From assembly GCF_902506505.1 (NCBI RefSeq), contig NZ_LR733406.1, positions 3,552,904-3,616,903 of the forward strand: 64,000 nucleotides of DNA, given 5' to 3'. The position numbers and the translations under genes are program-made. How positions within the stretch are numbered: position 1 is the stretch's first letter; every line of letters starts with the position of its first letter. The stretch comes from Pseudomonas sp. 8AS (GTDB lineage Bacteria > Pseudomonadota > Gammaproteobacteria > Pseudomonadales > Pseudomonadaceae). Below the pieces are notes generated by a model. That model saw only the letters and a program-made list of their open reading frames with translations, searched no databases and was not told the DNA's origin. This document shows, piece by piece, positions 11,233 to 20,847 of this stretch.

Positions 11233-12048
11233 TCACTGCGCAGCTTTGCGGCGACGCAGTTGCAACAGGTATTGCACCGGGCCGGAGGCGGCATAGGCCA
11301 CGAAGATCAGCAGCAGGATGCGCGGCGGATCGCTGAAGACCACGGCAAACACCAGCACCACGATCAAAATGGCCACGAAGGGCACGCGCCCCTTGAGGTC
11401 GAGATCCTTGAAGCTGTGGTACTTGATATTGCTGACCATCAGGGTACCAGCAGCCGCGACCAGCAAGGCGACCACGAAGGCCATGTTCGAGCCCTTGATG
11501 CCGAAGTCACTGAACGCCCACACGGTACCAGCCACCAGGGCTGCCGCGGCAGGACTGGCCAGGCCGATGAAGAAGCGCTTGTCGGCCTTGCCGACCATGG
11601 TATTGAAACGCGCCAGACGCAGCGCCGCACCGGCGACATAGATGAAGGCCACCATCCAGCCGACCTTGCCCAGACTGCCCAGCGCCCATTCGAAGGCGAC
11701 CAGCGCCGGCGCCACGCCGAAGGCGACCATGTCTGACAGCGAGTCGTATTCGGCACCGAATGCGCTCTGGGTATTGGTCAGGCGCGCCACCCGCCCATCC
11801 AGGCCGTCGAGCACCATGGCCACGAAGATGGCGATGGCGGCATGATCGAACTGCCCGTTCATGCCATTGACGATGGCGTAGAACCCGGAGAACAGGGCAG
11901 CAGTGGTGAACAGGTTGGGCAACAGATAGATGCCGCGATGACGAACCTTGCGGCCTTCGGCGTCCTGCCCTTCTTCCACATGTTCATCGATGGGCAGGAG
12001 GCTCTCCTCTTCGGGGGCCTTGCCGGATTCCTCGGGACGTTCGTTCAT
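11233..12048 (-). CDS. pssA: CDP-diacylglycerol-serine O-phosphatidyltransferase
   Basis: A 271-residue membrane enzyme starting at ATG 12046-12048 (MNERPEESGKAPEEE). The longer frame upstream adds 24 residues of Pro/Gly-rich sequence and is not used. The acidic N-terminal region is cytoplasmic; YLLPNLFTTAALFSGFYAI begins the membrane part. The CDP-alcohol phosphotransferase signature is complete: DGLDGRVARL, then GAEYDSLSD. It converts CDP-diacylglycerol and serine to phosphatidylserine, precursor of phosphatidylethanolamine. The family is the type II (Bacillus-like) integral enzyme used by pseudomonads. It sits between ilvC and msrP as in PAO1. Confidence 0.93.
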   Translation of the reverse strand: MNERPEESGKAPEEESLLPIDEHVEEGQDAEGRKVRHRGIYLLPNLFTTAALFSGFYAIVNGMNGQFDHAAIAIFVAMVLDGLDGRVARLTNTQSAFGAEYDSLSDMVAFGVAPALVAFEWALGSLGKVGWMVAFIYVAGAALRLARFNTMVGKADKRFFIGLASPAAAALVAGTVWAFSDFGIKGSNMAFVVALLVAAAGTLMVSNIKYHSFKDLDLKGRVPFVAILIVVLVFAVVFSDPPRILLLIFVAYAASGPVQYLLQLRRRKAAQ

Positions 12049-12156
12049 GAACAATACCTTGCAACGGTTTGATTGGACTTCGACCGGAGCCGGCGAGCCA
12101 GGTTCGCCAGCGCCCTGCAAACGAATGGGCTTTATACCAGAAGCCCGCAGCGAGCA

Positions 12157-12181
12157 TAAAAAAACGCGGCCGGAGCCGCGT
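12157..12181 (-). terminator. intrinsic terminator after ilvC
   Basis: The minus strand has ACGCGGC-TCCG-GCCGCGT followed by a run of T. It begins about 23 bases past the ilvC stop codon and ahead of pssA, so it should separate the two transcripts. Confidence 0.85.
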
Positions 12182-12203
12182 CTTTTTCGAGCGTCGAAAG
12201 ACC

Positions 12204-13277
<1,074 letters not shown>

Positions 13278-13293
13278 TTAAGCGATCCGTTCC

Positions 13294-13319
13294 ATTGCGT
13301 AAAATGATATATTTGCAAT
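13294..13319. promoter_or_regulatory. candidate IlvY operator between ilvC and ilvY-like gene
   Basis: An AT-rich island in a GC-rich spacer contains the inverted pair ATTGC (13294-13298) and GCAAT (13315-13319), with GATATAT repeated nearby at 13306 and 13330. LysR-type regulators often bind such interrupted dyads in divergent promoters. Assignment is by position only. Confidence 0.4.
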
Positions 13320-13345
13320 ACAACGTGCCGATATATGAAACGATT

Positions 13346-14227
13346 ATGGATAGCCACGCACTCAGGCTTTTTCTTTCCTTGGCAGACAACCTGCACTTCG
13401 GCAAAACCAGCCGCGAACAGCACGTCAGCCCTTCGGCCCTCAGCCGCAGTATCAAGCAACTCGAGGACGAGCTCGGCGCCCCGCTATTCCTGCGCGACAA
13501 CCGCTCGGTTCGCCTGACCCGCGAGGGCCAGCAGTTTCGCCAGTACGCCCAGGACGTGATGAACGGCTGGCAGGCCATCCGCCAGACATTCAAACAGGAC
13601 CAACAGATCCTGCACGGCGAGCTCTCCCTGTATTGCTCGGTCACGGCCAGCTACAGCTTTCTGTACGACATTCTCAGCAGCTTCCGCCAGAACTACCCGC
13701 GCATCGAAATGAAGCTGCATACAGGGGATCCGGCAACGGCTGTCGAGCGCGTGCAGCAGGAACTGGAAGACCTGGCCATCGGCGCTCGCCCGGACAACCT
13801 GCCGGCCGACGTCGCGTTCCAGCCCATCGCCCGCTCCGAGTTGCGCTTCATCGGCCCACAGTCATCCCAACTGCTCAGCGACGAACAGTTGAAGCACCCC
13901 AGCGCCGAGAACTGGCGGGACGTACCGATGATCCTGTCGGAAGAAGGACTCGCGCGGACTCGCACCGACCGCTGGCTGAAGAGCCACAACATCAAGCCGC
14001 GTATCTATGCCCAGGTGAGCGGCAACGAAGCCATCGTCAGCATGGTGAGCCTGGGGTTCGGTATCGGCGTGGTACCGCAGATCGTCCTGGATAACAGCCC
14101 GCTGACCGCGCGCATCCGCATCTACGACATCCAGCCGCCACTGACCGCGTACGACATCGGCCTGTTCGCCCTGCAAAAGCGCCTCAAGGATCCGCTGATC
14201 GCCGCCTTCTGGAACCGCCAGAAGTAA
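13346..14227 (+). CDS. ilvY: LysR-family regulator, IlvY-like
   Basis: A 293-residue LysR protein starting at ATG 13346 (MDSHALRLFLSLADNLHFGK). The N-terminal winged helix (SREQHVSPSALSRSIKQLED, then RLTREG) resembles IlvY, and the C-terminal effector domain contains GIGVVPQIVLDNSPL. Divergent position to ilvC supports IlvY, the inducer-dependent activator of ilvC that senses acetolactate and acetohydroxybutyrate. As I recall PAO1, no such gene lies between ilvC and ilvH there, so this may be a lineage-specific arrangement. The upstream extension (MRKMIYLQY...) is not favoured because it reads through the presumed operator. A bidirectional terminator follows. Confidence 0.82.
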   Translation: MDSHALRLFLSLADNLHFGKTSREQHVSPSALSRSIKQLEDELGAPLFLRDNRSVRLTREGQQFRQYAQDVMNGWQAIRQTFKQDQQILHGELSLYCSVTASYSFLYDILSSFRQNYPRIEMKLHTGDPATAVERVQQELEDLAIGARPDNLPADVAFQPIARSELRFIGPQSSQLLSDEQLKHPSAENWRDVPMILSEEGLARTRTDRWLKSHNIKPRIYAQVSGNEAIVSMVSLGFGIGVVPQIVLDNSPLTARIRIYDIQPPLTAYDIGLFALQKRLKDPLIAAFWNRQK

Positions 14228-14255
14228 AAAGCCCCGCACTGGGCGGGGCTTTCTT
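14228..14255. terminator. bidirectional terminator between ilvY-like gene and ilvH
   Basis: The hairpin GCCCCGC-ACTGG-GCGGGGC (14231-14249) has T-rich sequence on the plus strand after it and a run of five T on the minus strand. It serves the convergent ends of the ilvY-like gene and ilvIH. Confidence 0.85.
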
Positions 14256-14269
14256 TTGCAACATGACGA

Positions 14270-14761
14270 TCAGATACTCAGGACCTTGTCGCCACGGGCA
14301 ATGCCGGTGACACCACTGCGCACGGTCTCCAGGATCGACGCGGTGCCGATGGCCTGGATGAAGCTGTCCAGCTTGTCGCTGGTACCGGTCAACTGAATGG
14401 TGTAAACGCTGCTGGTTACGTCGACGATCTGCCCACGGAAGATGTCGGTGGTGCGCTTGACCTCGGCGCGCTGGGCGCCGGTGGCCTTCACTTTCACCAG
14501 CATCAGCTCGCGCTCGATGTGGGCGCTTTCCGACAGGTCCACCAGCTTGACCACTTCGATCAGCTTGTTGAGGTTCTTGGTGATCTGCTCGATCACATCA
14601 TCGTGGCCTACGGTGGTCAGCGTCAGACGCGACAGGGTCGGGTCCTCGGTCGGCGCCACGGTCAGGCTTTCGATGTTGTAGTTGCGCTGGGAGAACAGGC
14701 CAACCACGCGCGACAGGGCACCGGGTTCGTTTTCCAGCAACAGGGAGATGATATGGCGCAT
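14270..14761 (-). CDS. ilvH: acetolactate synthase small (regulatory) subunit
   Basis: A 163-residue subunit starting at ATG 14759-14761 (MRHIISLLLENEPGALSRVV). The N-terminal ACT domain carries the valine-feedback region (NEPGALSRVVGLFSQRNYNIE), followed by the ALS_ss_C domain (KRTTDIFRGQIVDVT). It binds IlvI and confers stability and valine sensitivity. The start overlaps the end of ilvI: the ilvI TGA is at 14764-14766, so a ribosome could reinitiate at once. The longer frame that starts inside ilvI is not used. Confidence 0.95.
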   Translation of the reverse strand: MRHIISLLLENEPGALSRVVGLFSQRNYNIESLTVAPTEDPTLSRLTLTTVGHDDVIEQITKNLNKLIEVVKLVDLSESAHIERELMLVKVKATGAQRAEVKRTTDIFRGQIVDVTSSVYTIQLTGTSDKLDSFIQAIGTASILETVRSGVTGIARGDKVLSI

Positions 14762-14763
14762 GT

Positions 14764-16494
14764 TCAGGTCCGCTCCGTCTTGCTCAGCCACATGTCACGC
14801 ATGGCACCGCCGCGAATCTGCATCGGGTACACGTGCTCGCTGGTGTCCACGGCGATATCGAGGAACACCAGGCGGTTCTTCATGGCGAAGGCTTCTTCCA
14901 TCTTCGGCTTGAGGTCTTTCAGGTCGGTGATGCGCATGCCCACGTGACCATAGGCCTCGGCCAGCTTGACGAAGTCCGGCAGCGATTCCATGTAGGAGTG
15001 CGAATAACGGCTGCTGTACTGCATGTCCTGCCACTGGCGAACCATGCCCAGGGCACCGTTGTTCAGGTTGACGATCTTCACCGGCAGGTCGTACTGCAGG
15101 CAGGTCGACAGCTCCTGGATGTTCATCTGGATGCTGCCTTCGCCGGTGACGCAGGCCACGTCGGCCTCCGGGAAGTTCAGCTTGACGCCCATGGCCGCCG
15201 GGAAGCCGAAACCCATGGTGCCCAGACCACCGGAGTTGATCCAGCGGTTCGGCTTGTTGAAGCGGTAGTACTGCGCCGCGAACATCTGGTGCTGGCCCAC
15301 GTCGGAGGTGATGAAGGCATCGCCCTTGGTCACTTCGCTGAGGGTCTCGATCACGGTCTGCGGCTTGATGATGCTGCCGTCACCCTCGTTATAGGGGAAC
15401 AGGCGGCCACTGCCGCGCCACTCGTCGATCTGCTTCCACCAGTTGGCGACGGTCTCCTTGTTCGGGGTCTCGCCGATTTCCTTGAGGATGGCAACCATCT
15501 CGGTCAGCACGCTGTCCACCGGACCAACGATCGGGATGTCGGCCTTGATGGTCTTGGAGATCGAAGCCGGGTCGATGTCGATGTGGATGATCTTGGCGTT
15601 CGGGCAGAACTTGGCGCCGGTCTCGCCGTTGATCACACGGTCATCGAAACGCGCACCGACCGCCAGGATCACATCGGCGTGGTGCATGGCCAGGTTGGCG
15701 GTGTAGCTGCCGTGCATGCCGAGCATGCCGACGAACTGGCGATCGCTGCCGGGGAAGGCGCCAAGGCCCATCAGGGTATTGGTCACCGGGATATTGAGCA
15801 TCTTGGCCAGCTCGGTCAGCGGCTCGGAAGCGCCGCCCATGATCACGCCGCCGCCGGAGTAAAGCACCGGGCGCTTGGCCGCCAGGAGCATCTCGGCCGC
15901 CTTGCGGATCTGCCCGGAGTGACCACGGGTAGCCGGACTGTAGGAGCGCAGCTTGACCTTCTTCGGGTAGCTGTACTCGAACTTCTGCGACGGATCGCCC
16001 ATGTCCTTGGGAATATCCACCACCACCGGGCCGGGGCGACCGGACTGGGCGAGATAGAAGGCCTTCTTGATCACTTCGGGGATTTCCGAAGGATGCTTGA
16101 TGATGAAGCTGTGCTTCACGATCGGACGGGAAATGCCGACCATGTCGGTTTCCTGGAAGGCATCGGTACCGACCACGGTGCTGGGCACCTGACCGGAAAT
16201 GATGACCATCGGAATCGAGTCCATGTAGGCGGTAGCGATACCGGTAATGGCATTGGTCGCGCCTGGACCGGAGGTCACCAGCACCACGCCGGGCTTGCCG
16301 GTGGCGCGGGCATAGCCGTCGGCCATATGGGTGGCGGCCTGCTCGTGACGCACCAGGATATGGGTCACTTCCGGCTCTTTGAACAGGGCATCGTAGATGT
16401 GCAGGAGGGCACCGCCCGGGTACCCATAGATGTACTTCACGCCTTCGTCACGCAACGAGCGGACGACCATTTCAGCGCCGGATAAAAGCTCCAC
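14764..16494 (-). CDS. ilvI: acetolactate synthase large (catalytic) subunit
   Basis: A 576-residue ThDP enzyme. I choose GTG at 16492-16494 (then [13 protein letters not shown]), because AGAGGTG stands at the right distance upstream; the GTG three codons earlier has no room for a ribosome site. The catalytic glutamate is in [18 protein letters not shown] (near residue 51), FAD/ThDP motifs are intact and the metal-binding GEGSIQMN is followed by LNN. It condenses pyruvate with pyruvate or 2-oxobutyrate, the first committed step for valine, leucine and isoleucine. It forms an operon with ilvH. Confidence 0.95.
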   Translation of the reverse strand: MELLSGAEMVVRSLRDEGVKYIYGYPGGALLHIYDALFKEPEVTHILVRHEQAATHMADGYARATGKPGVVLVTSGPGATNAITGIATAYMDSIPMVIISGQVPSTVVGTDAFQETDMVGISRPIVKHSFIIKHPSEIPEVIKKAFYLAQSGRPGPVVVDIPKDMGDPSQKFEYSYPKKVKLRSYSPATRGHSGQIRKAAEMLLAAKRPVLYSGGGVIMGGASEPLTELAKMLNIPVTNTLMGLGAFPGSDRQFVGMLGMHGSYTANLAMHHADVILAVGARFDDRVINGETGAKFCPNAKIIHIDIDPASISKTIKADIPIVGPVDSVLTEMVAILKEIGETPNKETVANWWKQIDEWRGSGRLFPYNEGDGSIIKPQTVIETLSEVTKGDAFITSDVGQHQMFAAQYYRFNKPNRWINSGGLGTMGFGFPAAMGVKLNFPEADVACVTGEGSIQMNIQELSTCLQYDLPVKIVNLNNGALGMVRQWQDMQYSSRYSHSYMESLPDFVKLAEAYGHVGMRITDLKDLKPKMEEAFAMKNRLVFLDIAVDTSEHVYPMQIRGGAMRDMWLSKTERT

Positions 16495-16899
16495 GTTGTT
16501 CACCTCTAGAACGCCAGATTACCACCCGTCAACGAGTGGTCCTTGAAGTAGGTCTTACAGGTCAGCAAACAGGCGGCGACTGTGGTCGCGGATACTACGA
16601 GGTCTGCTTGACGTGTAGCGGAACGGCCCAATCTTGCGGGGCCCCTCCTTCCCAGCGCGAGGTAACGCGTTGCGGGTGTAACGGGGTCGGCACGGGTAGC
16701 GCCTTTTTTCGCTGAGCTGGAGGACACTTGCGGCGGACTCCACTACAGCAGAGCCTGGGATTGTTCTGATTCGTGCACACTAAGTCAAGTTATCGCGCAC
16801 GGAAACTTCGTCTGATAGCTGTGATGCGGCGCAGGATGACGTTTGCCGGGTTTTGGTTATAGTAGCCACCAGGTTCCGCAGCCAATACAAGGACACAAC
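16495..16899 (-). promoter_or_regulatory. ilvIH promoter and about 250-nt leader
   Basis: On the minus strand, TTGACT (16783-16788) and AACAAT (16760-16765) are 17 bp apart, a plausible promoter. The transcript would have a leader of about 250 nt before ilvI, with a weak hairpin (CCACTC/GGGTGG) just ahead of the start. I see no branched-chain-codon leader peptide and no terminator-like hairpin with a T run, so classical attenuation is not supported. The rest of this 405-bp gap holds only the divergent promoter of the next gene. Confidence 0.45.
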
Positions 16900-17337
16900 A
16901 TGCGTCGCATGATTCTCACGGGCAGCCTGCTGCTCGCCCTGAGCGCTACTGCCTCGGCCGGCCAGATCTACAAATGGGTAGACGCCCAGGGCAACACGCA
17001 CTTCGGCGCGCAGCCGCCCGAGGGCCAAGCGGCAGCGCAGGTGAACCCCAATGTCTCGCAGCCCAAGCTGCCCGCCGCCCCAGCAGCCAAGCCGGCAGAG
17101 CAGCCCACTGCCACGACCGAGCAGGAGGCGATTGATAGCAAGGTGAAAAAGGATGTGGCCAAGCAGGAAGCCGAGCTCAAGGCATATTGCGAAACCGTAC
17201 GCACCAACCTGGCCCAACTGCGGAACAATCCACGGGTGCGCGTCGAAGCCGATGGCCAACTGCGCCGCCTGAACGAGGAAGAACGTCAGGCAAAGATCAG
17301 CGAAAGCGAGAAAGCCATCGCCGAAAACTGCCAGTAA
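16900..17337 (+). CDS. secreted DUF4124 protein
   Basis: A 145-residue protein starting at ATG 16900 with a clear signal peptide (MRRMILTGSLLLALSATASA). The DUF4124 motif follows directly: GQIYKWVDAQGNTHFGAQPP. The middle is Ala/Pro/Gln-rich; the C-terminal part (DSKVKKDVAKQEAELKAYCE) is charged and probably helical, with two cysteines that could pair. Function is unknown; members are periplasmic or envelope-associated. It is transcribed away from ilvI and matches the small gene at this position (PA4697) in PAO1, as I recall. Confidence 0.85.
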   Translation: MRRMILTGSLLLALSATASAGQIYKWVDAQGNTHFGAQPPEGQAAAQVNPNVSQPKLPAAPAAKPAEQPTATTEQEAIDSKVKKDVAKQEAELKAYCETVRTNLAQLRNNPRVRVEADGQLRRLNEEERQAKISESEKAIAENCQ

Positions 17338-17355
17338 GTCGCCGAACCTCGCGCC

Positions 17356-17685
17356 TCAGCCCGCCTCGCCGATCAACCGATCGAACTCGCCCAGCGCATC
17401 GAGCAGGGCGAGCACTCGCCCCTCCTGCCCCACATAGACCTGCTCGGCCATGAACCGGATACCCGACGCACGGGGCAACGGGCCGGCCGATTCGACCAGC
17501 GCCTTCATCCGCAACAGGAACACCCACTGCAGCCACGCCTCGAACGGCAGGGTATCCACGCAGAAAGGTTCCTGACTGGCCAGCGCTTCGTCTGAAGGCG
17601 GCGTCTCCATCCACCAGCCGAGCACGCGCAACTCACGCTCGATCAGCAGCAGCTGCTGGGCTATCGCCGGCAAGCGCGCATCCAT
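17356..17685 (-). CDS. YqcC family protein
   Basis: A protein of about 109 residues with the YqcC (DUF446) pattern: a helical N-terminus (QQLLLIERELRVLGWW), then PFCVDTLPFEAWLQWVFLLRM and a C-terminal helical bundle. Function is unknown. The start overlaps the stop of the upstream lipoprotein gene (TGATG), so it is translationally coupled; a GTG one codon earlier is an alternative. It is convergent with the DUF4124 gene, 18 bp apart. Confidence 0.85.
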   Translation of the reverse strand: MDARLPAIAQQLLLIERELRVLGWWMETPPSDEALASQEPFCVDTLPFEAWLQWVFLLRMKALVESAGPLPRASGIRFMAEQVYVGQEGRVLALLDALGEFDRLIGEAG

Positions 17686-18392
17686 CACAAGTTGACCTTG
17701 GCCCGCTCGCGCGCCTGGGCGGCACCAGCCGGGTCACCCTGACGCTCACGCGCCTGGGCAATCAAGCCCCACAGGCCAGCCTGCAGCGCCGGACGACCAC
17801 TGGCCAGGGTCAGGCCACGACGGGCGAACTGCTCGGCCTGGGCCGCATCACCCTGGGCCAGGCGCACCTCGGCCAGGCGATACAGCACCTGCGGCTCGCG
17901 CGGCGCAATGCGCTGGGCACGCTCCAGGCTGGAGGCGGCACCATTCAGATCGCCACTGCTCTGCTGCTGCTGGGCAGTGGTCAGCAGCGCCAGCACCGGG
18001 CCATCGAGCTGCTCGTCCGCAGTCAGGCTGCCGCCGGAAGGAATGCCGCTGGGCATGCTCGGCGCGCTGGGCTGGTAGCTGCCCGCCGTAGAAATCGGCC
18101 CGCTGCTCAACGGCGCCGAACTGATACTGGAAGGCATGGAACTGCTGCCGTCCGGATAGGTCTGCAGCGGCGCCGAGGAAACCCCGCCCGGCACCATGAC
18201 CACCACACCGGAGTCCTGCGGCAGGCTCTGCGCCTGTGCCGCCGCAGTGGCCGGCGGGTAATCGCCCGCCCCCTGCTCATCCGCCTGCAACGAACCGCTG
18301 GCATCCACGACCGGGATCGAACCCCGCTGCACAGTGGTACAACCGCTCAACACCGTCGAGGCTACAACCGCGCACAACCACCACTTGCTCAT
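17685..18392 (-). CDS. tetratricopeptide-repeat lipoprotein
   Basis: A 235-residue protein starting at ATG 18390-18392 (MSKWWLCAVVASTVLSGCTT). VLSGC is a lipobox, so the mature protein is lipid-anchored. A long Ser/Pro/Gly-rich linker (SSMPSSISSAPLSSGP) leads to C-terminal TPR-like repeats (LLTTAQQQQSSGDLNGAASS, LYRLAEVRLAQGDAAQAEQF). It lies 24 bp downstream of mrcB. P. aeruginosa PBP1b has a lipoprotein activator, LpoP (PA4699), encoded next to ponB/mrcB with a disordered linker and TPR domain, so this is most likely the LpoP equivalent that stimulates PBP1b from the outer membrane. Confidence 0.85.
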   Translation of the reverse strand: MSKWWLCAVVASTVLSGCTTVQRGSIPVVDASGSLQADEQGAGDYPPATAAAQAQSLPQDSGVVVMVPGGVSSAPLQTYPDGSSSMPSSISSAPLSSGPISTAGSYQPSAPSMPSGIPSGGSLTADEQLDGPVLALLTTAQQQQSSGDLNGAASSLERAQRIAPREPQVLYRLAEVRLAQGDAAQAEQFARRGLTLASGRPALQAGLWGLIAQARERQGDPAGAAQARERAKVNL

Positions 18393-18415
18393 TCGTTTCC
18401 TCACTCTGGGCAGAC

Positions 18416-20731
18416 TCAGTCGAGCCAGCCGCGTACCCAATCCATTACCGCCTCATCCGGCGCCATGCCACAGGCTGCGCCCGGGGCCGGCTCGCTGCCG
18501 CGAATATACGGCATCTGTACCGCATTCGGACAACCCGGCGCCGAGCCCTGCCCTGTCGCGGCATCCACCCAGGCCAGGGTGACATTGTCCGGCTGCGGCA
18601 TGTCCAGCGGCAGCGGGTCGGCCTTGGCCATCAGCCCGGTCCACACCTGCAGCGCACCGGTGGCACCGGTCAGCGGCGTCTTGCCGTTATCGTCACGACC
18701 GAGCCAGACCACCGCCAGCAGATCCTGGCTGAACCCGGCGAACCAGCTGTCGCGCGAGTCGTTGCTGGTACCGGTCTTGCCGGCCAGGGTCAGCGACGAC
18801 GGCAGCTGGCTGTACACCGAGCGCCCGGTACCCTCGCGCATCACCCGCTGCATGGCGTTCTGGGTGAGGTAGATGGCACCGGCATCGAAGCGCTGCTGAA
18901 TCTGGAAGGGATAGCGCTTGAGCGGTTCGCCTTCGGCCGTCAGCACGCTGCGAATGCCGCGCAACGGCGTATTGAAGCCGCCATTGGCCAGGGTCTGGTA
19001 CATGGTCGCCACTTCCATCGGACTCAGCGCTCCCGCGCCCAGCAGCATCGACGGGTAAGCCGGCCACTCGCGATCCACGCCCAGGCGCTCAAGGGTTTTG
19101 AGTACATTCGGCACGCCCAGTTCCAGGCCGAGCTTGGCAGTCGACAGGTTGTAGGAGTTGGCCAGGCCCTGGTACAGGTAGATAGTGCCGTGGGCCTTGT
19201 GATCGTAGTTCTGCGGGCGCCAGACCTGGCCGTCCTGGCCCTTCACCGAGAACGGCTCGTCGGCCAGCCAGCTGGTCAGGGTGTACTGGCTGGGCCGCTC
19301 CAGCGCCGTCAGGTAGACCGCCGGCTTGATCAGCGAGCCGATCGGCCGCACCGCATCCAGGGCCCGGTTGAAGCCGGCGAAGCGCGGCTGACGACTGCCG
19401 AGCATGGCCTGGATCTCGCCATTCTCCGGATTGGTCACCACCATCGCCGCCTCGACCTCGTCCACCCCCTTGCGTCCACCCAGGCGCTTGAGGGTCTCGC
19501 TCAGCGCCGCCTCGGACTTGAGCTGCAGGATCGGGTCGAAGCTGGTGAAGATGCGCAACCCTTCCTCGGTCAGGTCCTCGTCGCGGTAATCTTCGCGCAG
19601 CTGGCGCTTGACCAGATCGAGGAAGGCCGGGAACGAACTGTCGGCCAGGCTGCCGCGCTGGGTCACGCCCAGCGGCTGCTGCTTGGCATGAGCCACCAGT
19701 TCGGCACTGACCACGCCCTGCTGTTCGAGCAGATCGAGCACCAGATTGCGCCGCTCCAGGGCGCGCTCGGGGAAACGCCGCGGGTTGAAATAGGTCGGCC
19801 CCTTGACCATGCCGACCAGCAGCGCGACCTGGTGCAGCTTCAGCTCGCCCAACGGCTGGCTGAAGAAGTACTGGCTGGCCAGGCCGAAGCCATGCACCGC
19901 GCGCTGACCGTCCTGGCCGAGGAACACCTCGTTGAGGTAGGCCTCGAGGATTTCCTTCTTGTCGTAGTGCAGTTCCAGCAGGACCGCCATCATCGCTTCG
20001 GTGGCCTTGCGGGTCAGGCTGCGCTCGCTGGTCAGGTAGAAGTTCTTGACCAGCTGCTGGGTCAGGGTGCTGCCGCCCTGGCGCAATTGCCCGGCGGTGG
20101 CGTTGATCCACACGGCGCGGGCGATGCCCTTGGGCGAGACGCCGAAGTGGCCGAAGAAGTCGCGGTCTTCCACCGCCACCAGGGTTTCCACCAGATAGGG
20201 CGGAGCCTGCTCCAGCTTGATCAGGATGCGGTCTTCATGGTGCGCCGGGTACAGGCCACCGATCAGCAAGGGCTCCATGCGCGCCACGTCGAGCTTGCTG
20301 CCGTTGCCCTGGTTGAGCCCGGCCACATAGGCGCCGGAGAAGCGCACGCGCAGGCGCTGCGCCGGTTCGGCGCCTTCATAGAACTGGAAGCCGCGGGTAT
20401 GCAGGTCGACCACGTTGCCGTTGACCACCGCCGCACCCGGGCCGTCGGCCGCGCTTTCGCGGCGGTAGCCGAGGGCATCCAGCTCGGTGAGGAAGTCCTG
20501 CTTGGCCAGCTTCTGCCCGACGAACAGCTCCAGCGGCCGCGCGTAGACCTTGGCCGGCACGGTCCAGCGCTTGCCGGAGAACTTCTCCTGCACCACGGCA
20601 TCCAGGTACACGGCGAAGCCGGCGAGCACGACCAGGCCGACCAATGCCAGTTTGAGAGCCCAGCCAAGCCAGGGACGGGAGACGCCGGAGCGGCGTTTGG
20701 CGCTTTTGCGCGGAGTACGGGAACGAGTCAT
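18416..20731 (-). CDS. mrcB: penicillin-binding protein 1B
   Basis: A 771-residue bifunctional peptidoglycan synthase. The short basic cytoplasmic tail (MTRSRTPRKSAKRRSGVSRP) precedes one transmembrane helix, a UvrB-domain-2-like region, then the glycosyltransferase 51 domain with its catalytic EDRDFFGHFG near residue 188 and GGSTLTQQLVKN. The transpeptidase domain shows PIGSLIKP (about residue 466), NSYNLST and LAGKTGTSNDSRD (about 650). It polymerises lipid II and crosslinks the glycan strands at the inner membrane. The adjacent TPR lipoprotein is its probable activator. The start at ATG 20729-20731 gives the normal length. Confidence 0.96.
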   Translation of the reverse strand: MTRSRTPRKSAKRRSGVSRPWLGWALKLALVGLVVLAGFAVYLDAVVQEKFSGKRWTVPAKVYARPLELFVGQKLAKQDFLTELDALGYRRESAADGPGAAVVNGNVVDLHTRGFQFYEGAEPAQRLRVRFSGAYVAGLNQGNGSKLDVARMEPLLIGGLYPAHHEDRILIKLEQAPPYLVETLVAVEDRDFFGHFGVSPKGIARAVWINATAGQLRQGGSTLTQQLVKNFYLTSERSLTRKATEAMMAVLLELHYDKKEILEAYLNEVFLGQDGQRAVHGFGLASQYFFSQPLGELKLHQVALLVGMVKGPTYFNPRRFPERALERRNLVLDLLEQQGVVSAELVAHAKQQPLGVTQRGSLADSSFPAFLDLVKRQLREDYRDEDLTEEGLRIFTSFDPILQLKSEAALSETLKRLGGRKGVDEVEAAMVVTNPENGEIQAMLGSRQPRFAGFNRALDAVRPIGSLIKPAVYLTALERPSQYTLTSWLADEPFSVKGQDGQVWRPQNYDHKAHGTIYLYQGLANSYNLSTAKLGLELGVPNVLKTLERLGVDREWPAYPSMLLGAGALSPMEVATMYQTLANGGFNTPLRGIRSVLTAEGEPLKRYPFQIQQRFDAGAIYLTQNAMQRVMREGTGRSVYSQLPSSLTLAGKTGTSNDSRDSWFAGFSQDLLAVVWLGRDDNGKTPLTGATGALQVWTGLMAKADPLPLDMPQPDNVTLAWVDAATGQGSAPGCPNAVQMPYIRGSEPAPGAACGMAPDEAVMDWVRGWLD

Positions 20732-20847
20732 GGCGCGGCATTATACGCACTTTGCCGAGGCCCAACAGGCGCGCCCCGGCGGTTTGCAGAGCGCCTCACA
20801 GCGGCCATAATGCCGCTTCCGAAACACCCGAAAAGCAAGGAATGACC

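Noticed and set aside
14833..16485. 550-codon plus-strand frame opposite ilvI
   Set aside because: Antisense of a conserved catalytic subunit, low-complexity His/Asp/Gly composition.
16506..16727. Possible leader peptide upstream of ilvI ending 11 bases before its start
   Set aside because: GTG start without a ribosome site, no run of branched-chain codons and no terminator hairpin after it.
18236..20845. Long plus-strand frame of about 870 codons opposite mrcB
   Set aside because: His/Gln/Arg-rich translation without family features; it is the antisense of a fully conserved PBP1b gene in high-GC DNA, where third-position bias keeps antisense frames open.
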